Shown here: piece after piece, positions 23,119-33,800 of the stretch
Numbering within the stretch: the first letter of the stretch is position 1
Layout of the letters: every line of letters begins with the position of its first letter
NCBI RefSeq assembly: GCF_016920785.2
Contig: NW_024609857.1
Coordinates: 188,741,027 to 188,805,026 of the forward strand
DNA length: 64,000 nt
Origin: Ixodes scapularis
Taxonomy: Eukaryota > Arthropoda > Arachnida > Ixodida > Ixodidae
Reading direction: 5' to 3'
Program-made: the position numbers and the translations under genes
Notes under the pieces: model-generated
What the model was told of the DNA's origin: nothing
The model's input: only the letters and a program-made list of their open reading frames with translations
The model's database searches: none

Positions 23119-24489
23119 AGACTGATCTCACCATAGAGTTATTATAATGTACGCTAGAGGTTCAACTAGCGCTAGTGTCTATGCGACTTCTGTGACGCAA
23201 ATTGAAGCAGACAGCAACCAGTCTACTTTTGCGGTGCTCCTGTGCATTCCTATGGGAAAACGCGCGTGCATTTTGCTCTTCGCCGAAAAATAATACGGAA
23301 CACTTTGGTTATTTGGGTCGTACCGAATAGTATGTACCTCGATTTACACTGTAAAAGTGCAATTGCTTTAGTTAGCGCATTTTTCTTCATCAGTGACCGA
23401 TGTTTAACTTCGCTACATTTCAGTCCCAAACGTGTGTTCCGCTGCAGGTGTGTAAAAACAAGCGACGATTCGAAGCAAAATTACAATCGAAAGCAATGTA
23501 GAGTGTGTTCAAGGCTCGCCAGCATTCCAGTGACGTTTGTATATTGATAATATGCCAGTCCTGCCACTATATAAAAATGACCCCGTCGTGCATGAGCGGA
23601 TAAATACATTCAAAACGTAGAGAATAAAGTCCGTGGGCTATAAAAGTCGTCTCTTCGTATTGTTTTCTCTGCCGGGCAGCTTTTATCGGGCACTTGTTCT
23701 GAAAGATTTCGAGCGTGCGAGTGATATATTGAACGCAGTAGAAGCAGCTTCGCTCAGAGCAGAAAGAATAAAGCGGTACTTACTTATTTAAAATAGGAAT
23801 AGATTACGTGGCCCTCAATTTATTTTGATCGTATATGCACGTGTAGTTACTGATCCAGTGTTACTGCGTACTTCTTGCCGTCTTTCTTAATTTCCAGATG
23901 TTCTCCGTTCGTTTGGCACGTATATCCCCCACGCTGAAAAGCGCCGACGTCGTGTTCGCGCTAACAGTGTCCGACAGTGCTCATAAATACACGTACGAAG
24001 CCGTTTTAGCGCCGTTTTTAATGCGATGAATTTGAAAGAAAAACACCGTAGCTGACCAATTATTTCGTCGGCCTGACTGAGAAATGTTCCAAGCTACCTA
24101 GTACGTACGAATTATTCGGGATATTTGCTCTTATGATCGAGTGCAGAGAGAAAATGCACTCACTTTTTCCCATAGAAATGCATTACCGGAAGTAAATTTT
24201 CGACTGGTTGCTGTCTGCTTCAATTTGCGTCAGCACATTAGCGCCACTTGAACCTCTAGCATACATTATAATAACTCTATGGATCTCAACAGCCAGTTTG
24301 ACTACGCCACCGCTGCCGCAATGCATCCAGGGAACTTTAGATTTTCTTCACGTGCGACAGCCTCGCTGGAGCTCTGCGCGTGCAGAGCACGAAACGGCAC
24401 GAGCCGTCTCCTTGCACTGCCGGTTGTCTCCTGTGAACTAAAGTTATGCCAGCGTCACGCATGTGCCGAACGCTTGGTGAGATCGATAA
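23119..24489 (+). mobile_element. AGACCGATCTCA MITE, copy 1, split by a 1.15-kb element
   Basis: Host MITE of about 212 bp with ends AGACYGATCTCA and TGAGATCGAT. It resumes at 24283 with ATCTCAACAGCCAGTTTGAC and continues CGCCACCGCTGCCGCAATGC, the same interior as the intact copy at 39900. The CACGCATGTGCCGAACGC block near the right end is also shared. No coding capacity was seen. Confidence 0.8.
23131..24282. mobile_element. 1152-bp TIR element with 6-bp duplication ATCTCA
   Basis: The ends CCATAGAGTTATTATAATGT (left) and ACATTATAATAACTCTATGG (right) are inverted repeats extending about 85-90 bp inward, through AGGTTCAA and ACGCAAATTGAAGCAGACAG. The flanks are ATCTCA at 23125-23130 and 24283-24288. 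The interior has no transposase; its longest frame (23242-23547) is unrecognised. The two ends have diverged by a few substitutions and one short gap. The superfamily is undetermined. Confidence 0.9.
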
Positions 24490-26359
24490 CTGGCTTTCAA
24501 TCATGTATGTGTGTAACAGATTTCTGGGTCGCGTGTGGGGCTAGCAAGCATTCCGCGAGATCTGCTGTAAAGTGTTCCTTATCCGATATCGTATATTTTA
24601 CACCACAGTGACCACACTCCAGTCTCAACGCTCTCACGATTACTTTGGGGAATGGCGAGGGTTTCCTAATATATACGTGCCTGTCGCATCAGTTCTGAAT
24701 CCTTCGGTCACTTTGTCTCACAGCTATTTCGTGTATTTTGAGTACTTACTCTAATCTCCTTCAAGTCGTAAAGGCATGGGTAGTTTTTCACTGTATCAAT
24801 CAGTGTTGCGATACAGGTCGATACCTTTGGTTTGGTTGTTCTTTTGGTCATTCCAGCAATGGTACACGCGGTCGACACCATTAACAAAAACAAGTAGGAA
24901 GAAAGTGACGTAATAACGTGACTTCCGGTTAGTGCTAATTGGCTTATGGCCGAGGGAACGCATCGGTTAGCGGCAAGAATAGCTCTTGGACCGATCCCGC
25001 TTACCGCTGAAATTTTCGCTAAGCGTTGTCACGCCCGCCGTCATGATATGGAATAGATCCCGCTCACCGCCGAAATTTCCGCCGGGATTTGGCGCTGAGC
25101 GTCACTATATGGGCGGAATTTCTAGCGGATTCGCAAGTGTAAACGCACCAAGAAGAGCTCAAAGCGGGCGGCGTGTCTCCACACGGTGTCATGTCGACGC
25201 CGTTGCTGGGAACGCTGCCATACAGCTGCGTAAGCGGGATGGCGGGCCCCCTTTAAGTATCGCACGCTCCCAAAGACGCTTATATTTCTCAACAACTTGG
25301 GTTGTTTCGTTCTTGCACTTAAGACGGATCTAAAAAAAAAAAAAATTGAGGTCCCGCCTTTATTTAGCAAAAGAATCCTCAACATCGGCCACGGTATGTG
25401 ACCTGCTAATAGATTCCTGTTCGAAGATAATTTTGCATAACCGCGGCTAGGGCACGTGTACCGGTCGTGGCTTGTTAGAGCACCAAAGAAACGTTTGTGT
25501 ACACCGACGTAACCTACATATGCACCCCACAAACTCTTCAGAACTTTGCTTCGTGACGGCTATTCAGATAAATGTGCATACAATATTATTTTGCGTACTT
25601 TACCCTGGATCTTCATCATTTGCACTTAGGTCCGAGCGACACCAACGCTGCGAGCCAATGGGGGCAAACCAGGCTTCTCGAAAAGAGCTAGGTCACGGCA
25701 TCTATCGTGTTTCTATGTGTGTTTTATTGCCAATTCATCCAATTAGGCGAGAAGAATGCGTCGTGACATTACGTTTTTAGATTCTGCATTTGCGTTTCCG
25801 CTGCAACTAGCCTTCGTCCACTCTAGCAATTAAGGTGAAACGAAGTATAGAGTTACCGCTCCCAATTATAATTACAGCTAAACCGATTCCGCTTTGCACA
25901 GAATAGGAACCGCCACGGTATTTAACAAAGTTACACTCGATATTGCCCGAGTGATTGATATTCCATACTATTTATTAAAATGCAACCCGGTGCCAATATC
26001 TTGCGATATTCGATTTTCCGCGTAATATGCCAGAGCATTAATAAAGCGGAGCTGAGGAACACTTTGCGTTTCGATTCCTTCCAAGTAAAGCAGTCGCTCA
26101 TTATCTGCGTTTAAATAATATTGCCAAATTTAGTCTCATAGCTGTATGGTTGAAGTAAATCTTCATTAAAGCATGACCTTGCGTGTGTGTTGTATCGCGT
26201 AAACAGCAACACATTTGACGAGTTCTAAACGCTTCATTTACTTCTGTTTTTTTTTTCAATGTGACATCCGATCAAAGCATCATAATAGCTCTCGGATACT
26301 AGAGCGGTGTAGAATAATTACTCTCAAGGATGACGATTATAATTGTTCATCCGTGTCTC
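24490..26359. other. Intergenic stretch, no recognised gene
   Basis: A GC-richer block at 24980-25260 contains short repeated motifs (CCCGCTYACCGCYGAAAT twice, at about 25000 and 25060) and ends at CCCCCTTTAAGT. The rest is AT-rich. Open frames of 115 and 136 codons on opposite strands overlap and are judged spurious. Confidence 0.4.
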
Positions 26360-26830
26360 TGTTCTATTCGCCCCCTCACTACAACGCAACCTCCCATTCA
26401 GTTCGAACAATATCTGGCGTTACATACATACAGGTCGAGCTTAACGCCAGTACCCACAAGACACAAAAAAAAAAAACATTGCTAACCAATCTAATTGGAG
26501 AACACTCTGAAACAAAGCAGACAGCTCGACCTAGCCAAACCTTTCTTTTCCAACTCCAAACTCAATTAAATTTTCACATTTTCACTTTCGCGATGCTCGC
26601 ACACACCTAGTTCCAGACATTACCACCACCACACCACAAACCCAAAGCTTGCGGGGTTTGTCAAAAACCGGAACATAAGCAAAAGACCCTCCATACCACA
26701 CACAACCCGAAACACCCGAGGTACCCGACCACGAAGCACACAAACACTCCACACAAAATATATTTACTCCCGAATAAACGCACACATACACAAGCACAAT
26801 CCCCGAAAAGAGAGTTCACTAATACACAGT
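26360..26830 (+). other. G-poor, A+C-rich strand-asymmetric block
   Basis: For about 470 bp the plus strand is dominated by A and C (for example ACCACCACCACACCACAAAC). Both directions give biased open frames (a 131-codon Thr/Ser/His plus-strand frame). No gene is recognised. Confidence 0.6.
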
Positions 26831-26945
26831 AGAAACGTTAGAACGACAACACTACAGAGGAAGCTGCTAGGCTTCTAAAAAAATAAATAATACTAATCCA
26901 ACGAGAAAAAATGTGAACTGCGAGTGGGTGCGAGAAGAAGCGGGA

Positions 26946-26961
26946 GGGGGGGGGGGGGGGG
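26946..26961 (+). repeat. Poly-G tract, 16 G
   Basis: Uninterrupted G run at the edge of the A+C-rich block. Confidence 0.95.
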
Positions 26962-27023
26962 TAGGCCGCGTCAACAAACAAAAACGGATGGTGGTGTGAG
27001 GGTGTCTCTGAGCTGAATTTCTC

Positions 27024-27254
27024 TCAGCACTCTCTTTCTTCCATTTTATTTTTTGCACCCTTCCAGTTTCTGGAAATCGATTTTCGTTTAACCCGGTCTC
27101 TTCGGGGGAATTTTCGCCGGATCTCCCCTTTCATCCTCGGGCGAGGACCTTTTTCTCCCTTCGCCGGCGCAGCGTCCTTCTCCGCCGCGGCGTCGCCCGA
27201 AACGCGCCGGCACGGGCCAAGTCCACGCGACGCAGACTCGAGAATCTCTGCCAT
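27024..27254 (-). CDS. Candidate first exon or open frame in a CpG island, unidentified
   Basis: A minus-strand ATG at 27254 opens MAEILESASRGLG and continues Lys/Arg/Glu-rich to a stop at 27024. It lies in a GC- and CpG-rich block (27060-27500) unlike its AT-rich surroundings. The product is basic and low complexity with no recognised domain, and the opposite strand is also partly open. It may be a 5' exon, a GC-island artefact or a retroelement leader. No splice donor was fixed. Confidence 0.25.
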   Translation of the reverse strand: MAEILESASRGLGPCRRVSGDAAAEKDAAPAKGEKGPRPRMKGEIRRKFPRRDRVKRKSISRNWKGAKNKMEEREC

Positions 27255-28447
27255 CGAAGATGCCCCCTCCCGGAAGAGAAAGAGGGAGCGAAAGGGGGAA
27301 ACGCCTGCGCGAGTCTGAGCCCCTTGGGAGAACCCAAGCCTCGGTTCCTTCTTGCCCACGCTATGAATCAATGGAGCGGCTGGCGATGAAATTCGGGGTC
27401 CAGCCGCGCTGCATGGTATGGGGGAACGCCCTGCCGAGACGATGACCGCCAGGCTCCCGAGGAAGAGGGGACATGGCCGAACTCTCGCCTCCTGGGGAAT
27501 TCGGAAGTACTACGTGGAAGTATGTCTCTGTGTGTCGCCTGCTACAATGTGCCGACGAAGCCGGATATAATGTCCGTTGCGTGCAATGCAGCAAACTGCA
27601 TGTTTTTTTGTTTTTTTTTCGTTCGCCTCTTTGAGGAAAAAGGAGAGGAGGGGGGAGGGGGAGGAATCGTAACTTCTAGCCTCCCTTTCTGGCGACAACT
27701 GAGATTGTTCACCGGTTATATGGTCATTGAGAACTAAAAAAACCATCAAGCGTGGCGTGGCCTTTTCCTCTTATACTCAAGTAAACACGGTATTAACGCT
27801 TCGCTTCCGGTAATGTTTCTGCGTTTGCGGATAAGAACGTCCGAGGACGGACCGTGAAGTAAGACGCGTGAACATAATTCGAGCACTGCATATCTGCAGG
27901 CGATGCAACTTTGCATTTACGCGGTCTTAGTCACTTACGTGTTTCGGGTTCATTTTAAGTTATGCTCTTGTTCTTGAGATTCCATGACAAATAAAGGTAC
28001 AGATCACCGGTCTTTTTTTTACATTTCAACGCGATATTTAAGGTAACGATTGTGGGCATACAATCCCGCAAGCAAATTTACGTGCGCTAGTTTCATAGAT
28101 CCTGGATCTACGTCGTAAACAAGTTTCAGAAACGGTTTTCTCTCATTCAGTGGATACGAGAAGTATAATACTAATACGGAAAGTACTGCTCCCTATTGCC
28201 ATCAAGATATTTCCCAAAAATACGGCCTCCTTGTATGGTTTGCTACTAACCAGGGCCACTTTAACTATCCACAAACTTTCGGAATATAATATAAAAAAGG
28301 GAAGAATCTGTGCATCATTTTTTTTATATCTGTACTGAATCAGAAATGTAGCAGCATTCTTGTAACAATGATCTTGATCTCTGAAAAAAAAAAAAATGTC
28401 CAAGAAACTCGTTTTTTTGTTTTCTAGTTTTGTTTTTAGTTTTGTAA

Positions 28448-28491
28448 TTAGCAGCCACATACTGTCGCCGCAGGGCGGCGTGAACGCAGGC

Positions 28492-28524
<33 letters not shown>

Positions 28525-29021
28525 CTACCGAGTTTCTCAGTAATACACGCGCCGTAGGAATCCGAAATATAAGTTCCCGCGCGTTGTCGAGCAGCCAATG
28601 CGACAATCCGACGTGAGCGCCGTTGCTAGATTGTCTATCGTTGCTAGGGTGTCCTCCTCTCCAACACCTTTTCGTTTCCCTCGCCGCGTTGGGCGTCCAT
28701 GCAACCGGAAATATGCCGGCCGGACTCCGCGCTCCCGCAGTAGGCAGGTTTACGGAAATTGGAAGAACCTCAAAAACAACAGAGCTCTGTGGAGCAAGGC
28801 CCTCCCCCAACGAGAGCCCCCGGCCGTTGTTTTGGGCCGGCTGTAATAGCCTGCGGGAAATGGACGCGCCCGTGGTTGACGTTAGTAGGTCCGTATGCCG
28901 GAGGGGTGGACACGTCGGGGGCAAGTCTGACGAGGAGGGCGAGGGAGAGCCATCCACAAGGTTATACGGCTTAGGCTGGCATCCGGGACGCGCCCCGACA
29001 TCGCGACGCCCCACGGCCTGA
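28448..29021. other. GC-rich block with opposing long open frames, unidentified
   Basis: Both strands stay open for over 130 codons: plus 28623-29021, minus to 28448 through a poly-Pro stretch coded by the G31 tract. The plus-strand frame contains MDAPVVDVSRSVCRRGGHVG. Opposing frames in GC-rich DNA are expected by chance, and no domain is recognised on either strand. It may be a promoter/CpG island or the leader of a retroelement. Confidence 0.35.
28494..28524 (+). repeat. Poly-G tract, 31 G
   Basis: The longest uninterrupted G run in the window. A true length of 31 is uncertain in assemblies. Confidence 0.95.
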
Positions 29022-30320
29022 GCTAGCTAGGCCTAAATGTGAATGCGGGGAACACGGGGGTTTCCGCAACTACAGGGAGATTGTGAAGTGGTGTAGGGTT
29101 GTTCGAGGAGGCAAGACAAAAAAAAAAGGAAGATGTTTCCAGCAGATGCGAACGTTTCAGGGTATTATTTTTATACAAAAATAAACAGTGAAAAAAGAAA
29201 TCAGCCGGCGTCCCATTCAGCTAGTCAGAACTAAAGTCAGAACCATTTTTAAATGTCTCGCGGCGCTCGTCACGAACCTAATTTCACGGTTATCAAACCG
29301 CGGGACACTCAGAACGACCTCCTCCTGCCAAATACACCTGCGGGCTCAAACAAAATCAGCGTTGCAAAAAAAAAAAAAAAAAAACAAGAAAAAACATTGA
29401 AAAGTAGAACTATTAAGAGACTTTTTTTTTCTCGCTCTGAATCCTACCTTACCAGTGAATCTAAAAGCAAAAAGAAAACCAAATTTATATGGCGACCCTT
29501 TGTTATGCGAGAGATTGGAGCGCAAATATTTAGCTCTCGTATCGCACTTTTCTTCTTTCTTTTTCCTCAATTCTTTCTTTCGCGTTTTTTTTTTTTCAGC
29601 TAGGGAATTTGCAACACAGGCAGAGGTACAAAAAAAAGTAAAAATAATAATTTTCTATAGGAATAATAAAAAGAAAGTTCAGGAAAAGTCAAGATGGAAG
29701 AATTAATTTACGAAAGACGATGAAAGTAGAGTTCTCATCTCTCTCGGGAATTGCGGCAACTTCTTTCGACGTTCGGGATCCCAGATGCAAACAGCGGGGC
29801 CGAAGAATTTCGGTAATGAGATCAGCGAAGCCGTAGAAGAGCGGAAAACCGGGTGGCAGAAAGATGGTTTTCGTCGGAAAAGCCTCAGTGTTTTTTTTTT
29901 TTTTTTTTTAAGAGTTGATACCAGCTTATTTGACCTGTAGGGAGCTTCAATGCCCTTCTGTTTATGGGAATTCTGTTCTTGATAGAACCCGATACTGACA
30001 GCACATGCTCGCGAGGAAAAAAAGAAATACCCGGTAAGAACATGCCACTGTTTCGCTTTACATGCCCAAGAGCTCGTGCCGTGTCGGATCAAAAAAGAAA
30101 CCAAAGCATTCGGAACAAAATATTCAGATGTCACCGCCCTAATCAAGATGCGCATTAACGCACCCTAATCTGATCTCTTTGCCGTTTGTAACAGCGCAAT
30201 TGTGCATGGGCACCGCCAGAACCGACCTTCAGTTTTTGTTTCCTCTTTTTCCGTTTACTCCACTTCATCAATATCATAGCAGCCCGGATCATTGCCATTC
30301 TAGATTCTGTTGTGTCCTCT
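29022..30320. other. Intergenic stretch, no recognised gene
   Basis: A- and T-runs (A19 near 29366, T19 near 29891) separate mixed sequence. No coding exon or repeat family was recognised. Confidence 0.4.
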
Positions 30321-30329
30321 CCACACTCT

Positions 30330-30580
30330 TAATCTGGTTCCACATAAGATTCGCTTAGTAAGTGGAACATTTTTTTCAAAAAAGTTGCGCTTATTTCAGG
30401 TGGAACGGCGTTCCATATACCCCGAAAAATATGCGGAAAAATGTTCCACATATTTTCATCATATTCTAAATGGAACGACGTTCCACTTATAAACGATTTG
30501 CCCTTATGTGGAACAATGTTCCACTTATAAACGATTAGCCTTTATGTGAAACAATGTTCCACTTTTAAGCGGGTAGCTTT
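30330..30580. repeat. GGAAC/GTTCC palindrome array with a 38-bp tandem unit
   Basis: Near-perfect 15-bp palindromes TGGAACNNNGTTCCA occur at 30401-30415, 30471-30485, 30509-30523 and (one change) 30547-30561. The last three start 38 bp apart and share the linker ACTTATAAACGATT. Further half sites (TTCCAC, GTGGAAC) lie at 30336 and 30362. It resembles a short satellite built around a dyad. Confidence 0.85.
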
Positions 30581-30606
30581 TATGTGAAGCCGTGCATTAT
30601 CACCCA

Positions 30607-30752
30607 GGGCTCTAATTGGGACATTTGGCGGAAACGTCGGAGAGGAATTCGACCGGTTTGACGGGTCAGCGCCAAGGTCAAACGCGGCACCGGCCACTCA
30701 TGGCCGCCGGATTCCTCGGGGACTTTTTCGCCAAGCGTCCAGATTAGAGCCC
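30607..30752. mobile_element. 146-bp foldback MITE
   Basis: GGGCTCTAATTGGGACATTT at the left pairs with the right end, where GTCCAGATTAGAGCCC closes the element. Inner blocks GGCGGAAACGTC, GAGGAATTCG and GGTTTGAC have counterparts on the other arm. The whole element folds into one imperfect hairpin with no coding capacity. No clear target duplication was found. Confidence 0.8.
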
Positions 30753-30873
30753 CCGGTGGGACGCGGTGTGTCGTGGTGCAATACCAGTCCAGAGTGTCCT
30801 TGTGTTATTCCGGCCTGCTCATGCAAACATGACATAAAATAAAATGCCAAACAATTTTTCAAAAGCTTAGTTG

Positions 30874-30879
30874 TTTATT
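30874..30879 (-). terminator. Poly(A) signal AATAAA, minus strand
   Basis: Located 63 nt past the stop codon of the proposed terminal exon (30942). A T-rich stretch (AAAATTGTTTGGCATTTT on the minus strand) follows. It supports a minus-strand transcript ending here. Confidence 0.5.
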
Positions 30880-33800
30880 GAGCCACTCGTCCTGGTGCCA
30901 TGGGCCTCTTGCACCGCAGTTCGCATGTTTTTGAATCAGCCTTAGGCCGAACTTCTTTGATAACTTGGCTTACTCAAGCTCCGTATGGCATAAGCTTCAA
31001 CATAATGCCTGCAAAAGGGTACGATACAAATTCACTCATGAGACCAAGGCAAAGAAAACAGGTTTAATTTAAGCCAATAGGACCTTCTAATGTCACCGTT
31101 TCATAAAATATATTTTCTACCAATCTACAAAAGCAGGAGAAAACATATTGCCACCCTTAAAATACTTTAATATGACTGCATGGAGAAGTATAATGTGCTC
31201 GTAACACTGGAATCTGCTTGTGATAATTGACTTAACAAGAAAATGAAGTTTTGTTTTAGAAACCTTATGGGGCCTTTTGAGAGCCTTTAAAATATGGAAA
31301 TTATGGCATATGAACAAATACATTTGAACTACAAAATAGATGAACGCCAGCCCATTCATGCACAGGAGGCTACTGCAGGAAAACAAAATGCCTGCGAAAG
31401 CCAGGCACCTGTTCTTGGGCTAGCAACATGACAGTTTTTTTTTTTACTTTCAACGCTGTTCATATAGTTAATCTCCAACACCATATACCACTACTTCACT
31501 TTTGGATTGGCAGTTGTTGACTGCACAATTAACAAAAATGCGAGCCTGTGGCAATTTAAGTTTTTCTATAACAGTGCCGTGTACTATTGAAAAAAAAAAA
31601 ACAGAAGCGGTTTTGTATTTGAGAAAAAAACACTTAAATCGTCTTTATGTCACGTGCAGGATCATGAAGATCGAGATTATTTTCTATTTCGCGCACGGAG
31701 GCTGCTGAGAATCATTTTCAAAGTACCGATGAAGCTTCCCTTCTCGGAACATGATGTCATATCAGTTTTCAGAATCTCCGCTACCGCGCATCTTTAGCAC
31801 CTATCAAAGCTATGTACGCGTATTCCTGCTATTTTCTAAAAGGTCAGAAAAAGAAGCGACGACTGGTGTCAGTGCAAAGGAATATAAACGCTTTACACCC
31901 GCGCCAAATTTCAGCCGCCATTGCTGACCTTCTCTTGTCTTACCGAAATGCCGAGCAACTGAAACGGTAGTTGACGATCCTCTACAAAGGCCGATGCTTT
32001 AGAAAAGGACACAGTGGAATCTAATATGGCAATAACCTGGCCTACTATATGGTAATGATGAAGTGAAATAAACGGAATCAGAGGAAACAAAAATTGAAGG
32101 TCAGTTATGGCGGCGTCCATGCACAGCTGCTGCAAAGCTTCTATACCTGACATGCTTGCAATTGCACGTGCTACCCATACGAGCGGCATTCATGATGTAA
32201 CGACTGACCGGAGGTTTTTCGTGTTTTCTCGCGTTTAGTTACATCTTTGGGGAAACCGAACGCGATATTCACGTTCACGGGATAAAAATACTCTTTAAAA
32301 TTCGCCTTTAACTTGTTCTTTTAAGAACCTCTTCAGCTTCCCTTTAAAGAATGTCGCGGTTCAAGAAAATATTATTGACAAAGAAAACAATTAAAAGATG
32401 CTTAAAGTGCCAGCTTTTAAAAAAATCCCAAGACAGCAGAAGTTGGTGATACCTTCTGTCATAACAGTGCCCTCAAATAAGATGTTAACAAGCGTTAGGA
32501 TTTTCTTTTTTTTTAACAAATGAGGAAAAAGCTACCTCATTTTGTGAATTTTGTTTGCTTGAACGTGTAACAATTTTGACATTGCCTTGAAGAATGACTT
32601 GAGAAGAAATTCCTCACAATCAATTTAAATGAGAATGCAGCACAACTGAATTTTAATGTAGAAGGGCCCCTTAACTAGGTGACACAAAAAAGACATACAG
32701 AAAAACTCAAAGAATCTTCTTCCACAGGTATACTTCTGTTTACAACCATTTCACTAACTGAATTTGTTGCCGGACCCTACAGCCTTCTACTATACAGTCG
32801 TAGTCGATAGAGGCTGAACTGATCAAGTGACAACCAAAATATTCTAATTGCACTGCCACGATACGAGAAATTGGTTTAGCAACAAGAGATAGCACGCAGC
32901 CCAGATTGCAGTGTCAGGATATATCTGACTCAGCCCGATCATGGTTGAGAACTGCACACCGTTGCTGCGCAGATGCTGCTTTTCAGCTTGTTTATAGCTA
33001 CCATTATGTGAGCTTGTTGAAGCATCTGACAAGATTATTTGACAGAGACAAAGAACACAGGCCGATCTAATGGAGGAAAGGACAGTATGCGTAGTTGGTG
33101 GAAATACGTAAACATGAGTGACATTGGAGCGCAGCTAAACAAGGAGAAACAACAAGCTAGTTCTCATAACAGTGACCATAGCACGCTCGTCCTCATAGAA
33201 TCTGGCACTGCTGTTTTAGCATCTCGCGTCGAGGCACAACCACCAGTATATTCCGTTCATCGCGCTGTCATTTCATCTTGAATTGACCACGACTGGAAAC
33301 GACCCCTAACACGCTCAAGGGCAGAGCATAAAAAGAAGCAACCTACTAACCTGTGTGTAAATGCGACACACAAAAGCAGTTTTTAAGATACAAAAACATG
33401 CCTTCAGCTTAAAACCTACGGAATAAGAAATCATCATTCACAACCTCAAGCTTCCAGAACAGACACCAAGCCTGGTTTTTCAGAAAGATTATAAATCAAG
33501 TAATTTCTTACACTAAGAGCAAACACATAGCAAAGTGTTATACAACACATTTCCATGCTTTATTATTTTTATTAATTTTTTCAGCATAAACTTGTGGTCC
33601 TTTCCATTGTTCAAAGTTCTTTCAGTAGAGAACTATAAAGGCACACAATTATACCCTAAAAGTTCTCACTTATAAATGCGGATTCTTATCTTTAGGAAGC
33701 GTTTCCGACAAAACACTGCATTAACGACCAGTTGAATTTAGTATACACGTTTCAGAAAAATAAGGATCTGTATTCAGCTGTGTCAAAAGACATAATCTAA

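Noticed and set aside
28448..29014. 188-codon minus-strand open frame
   Set aside because: Its C-terminal part is a poly-Pro stretch coded by a G31 tract, and the opposite strand is equally open.
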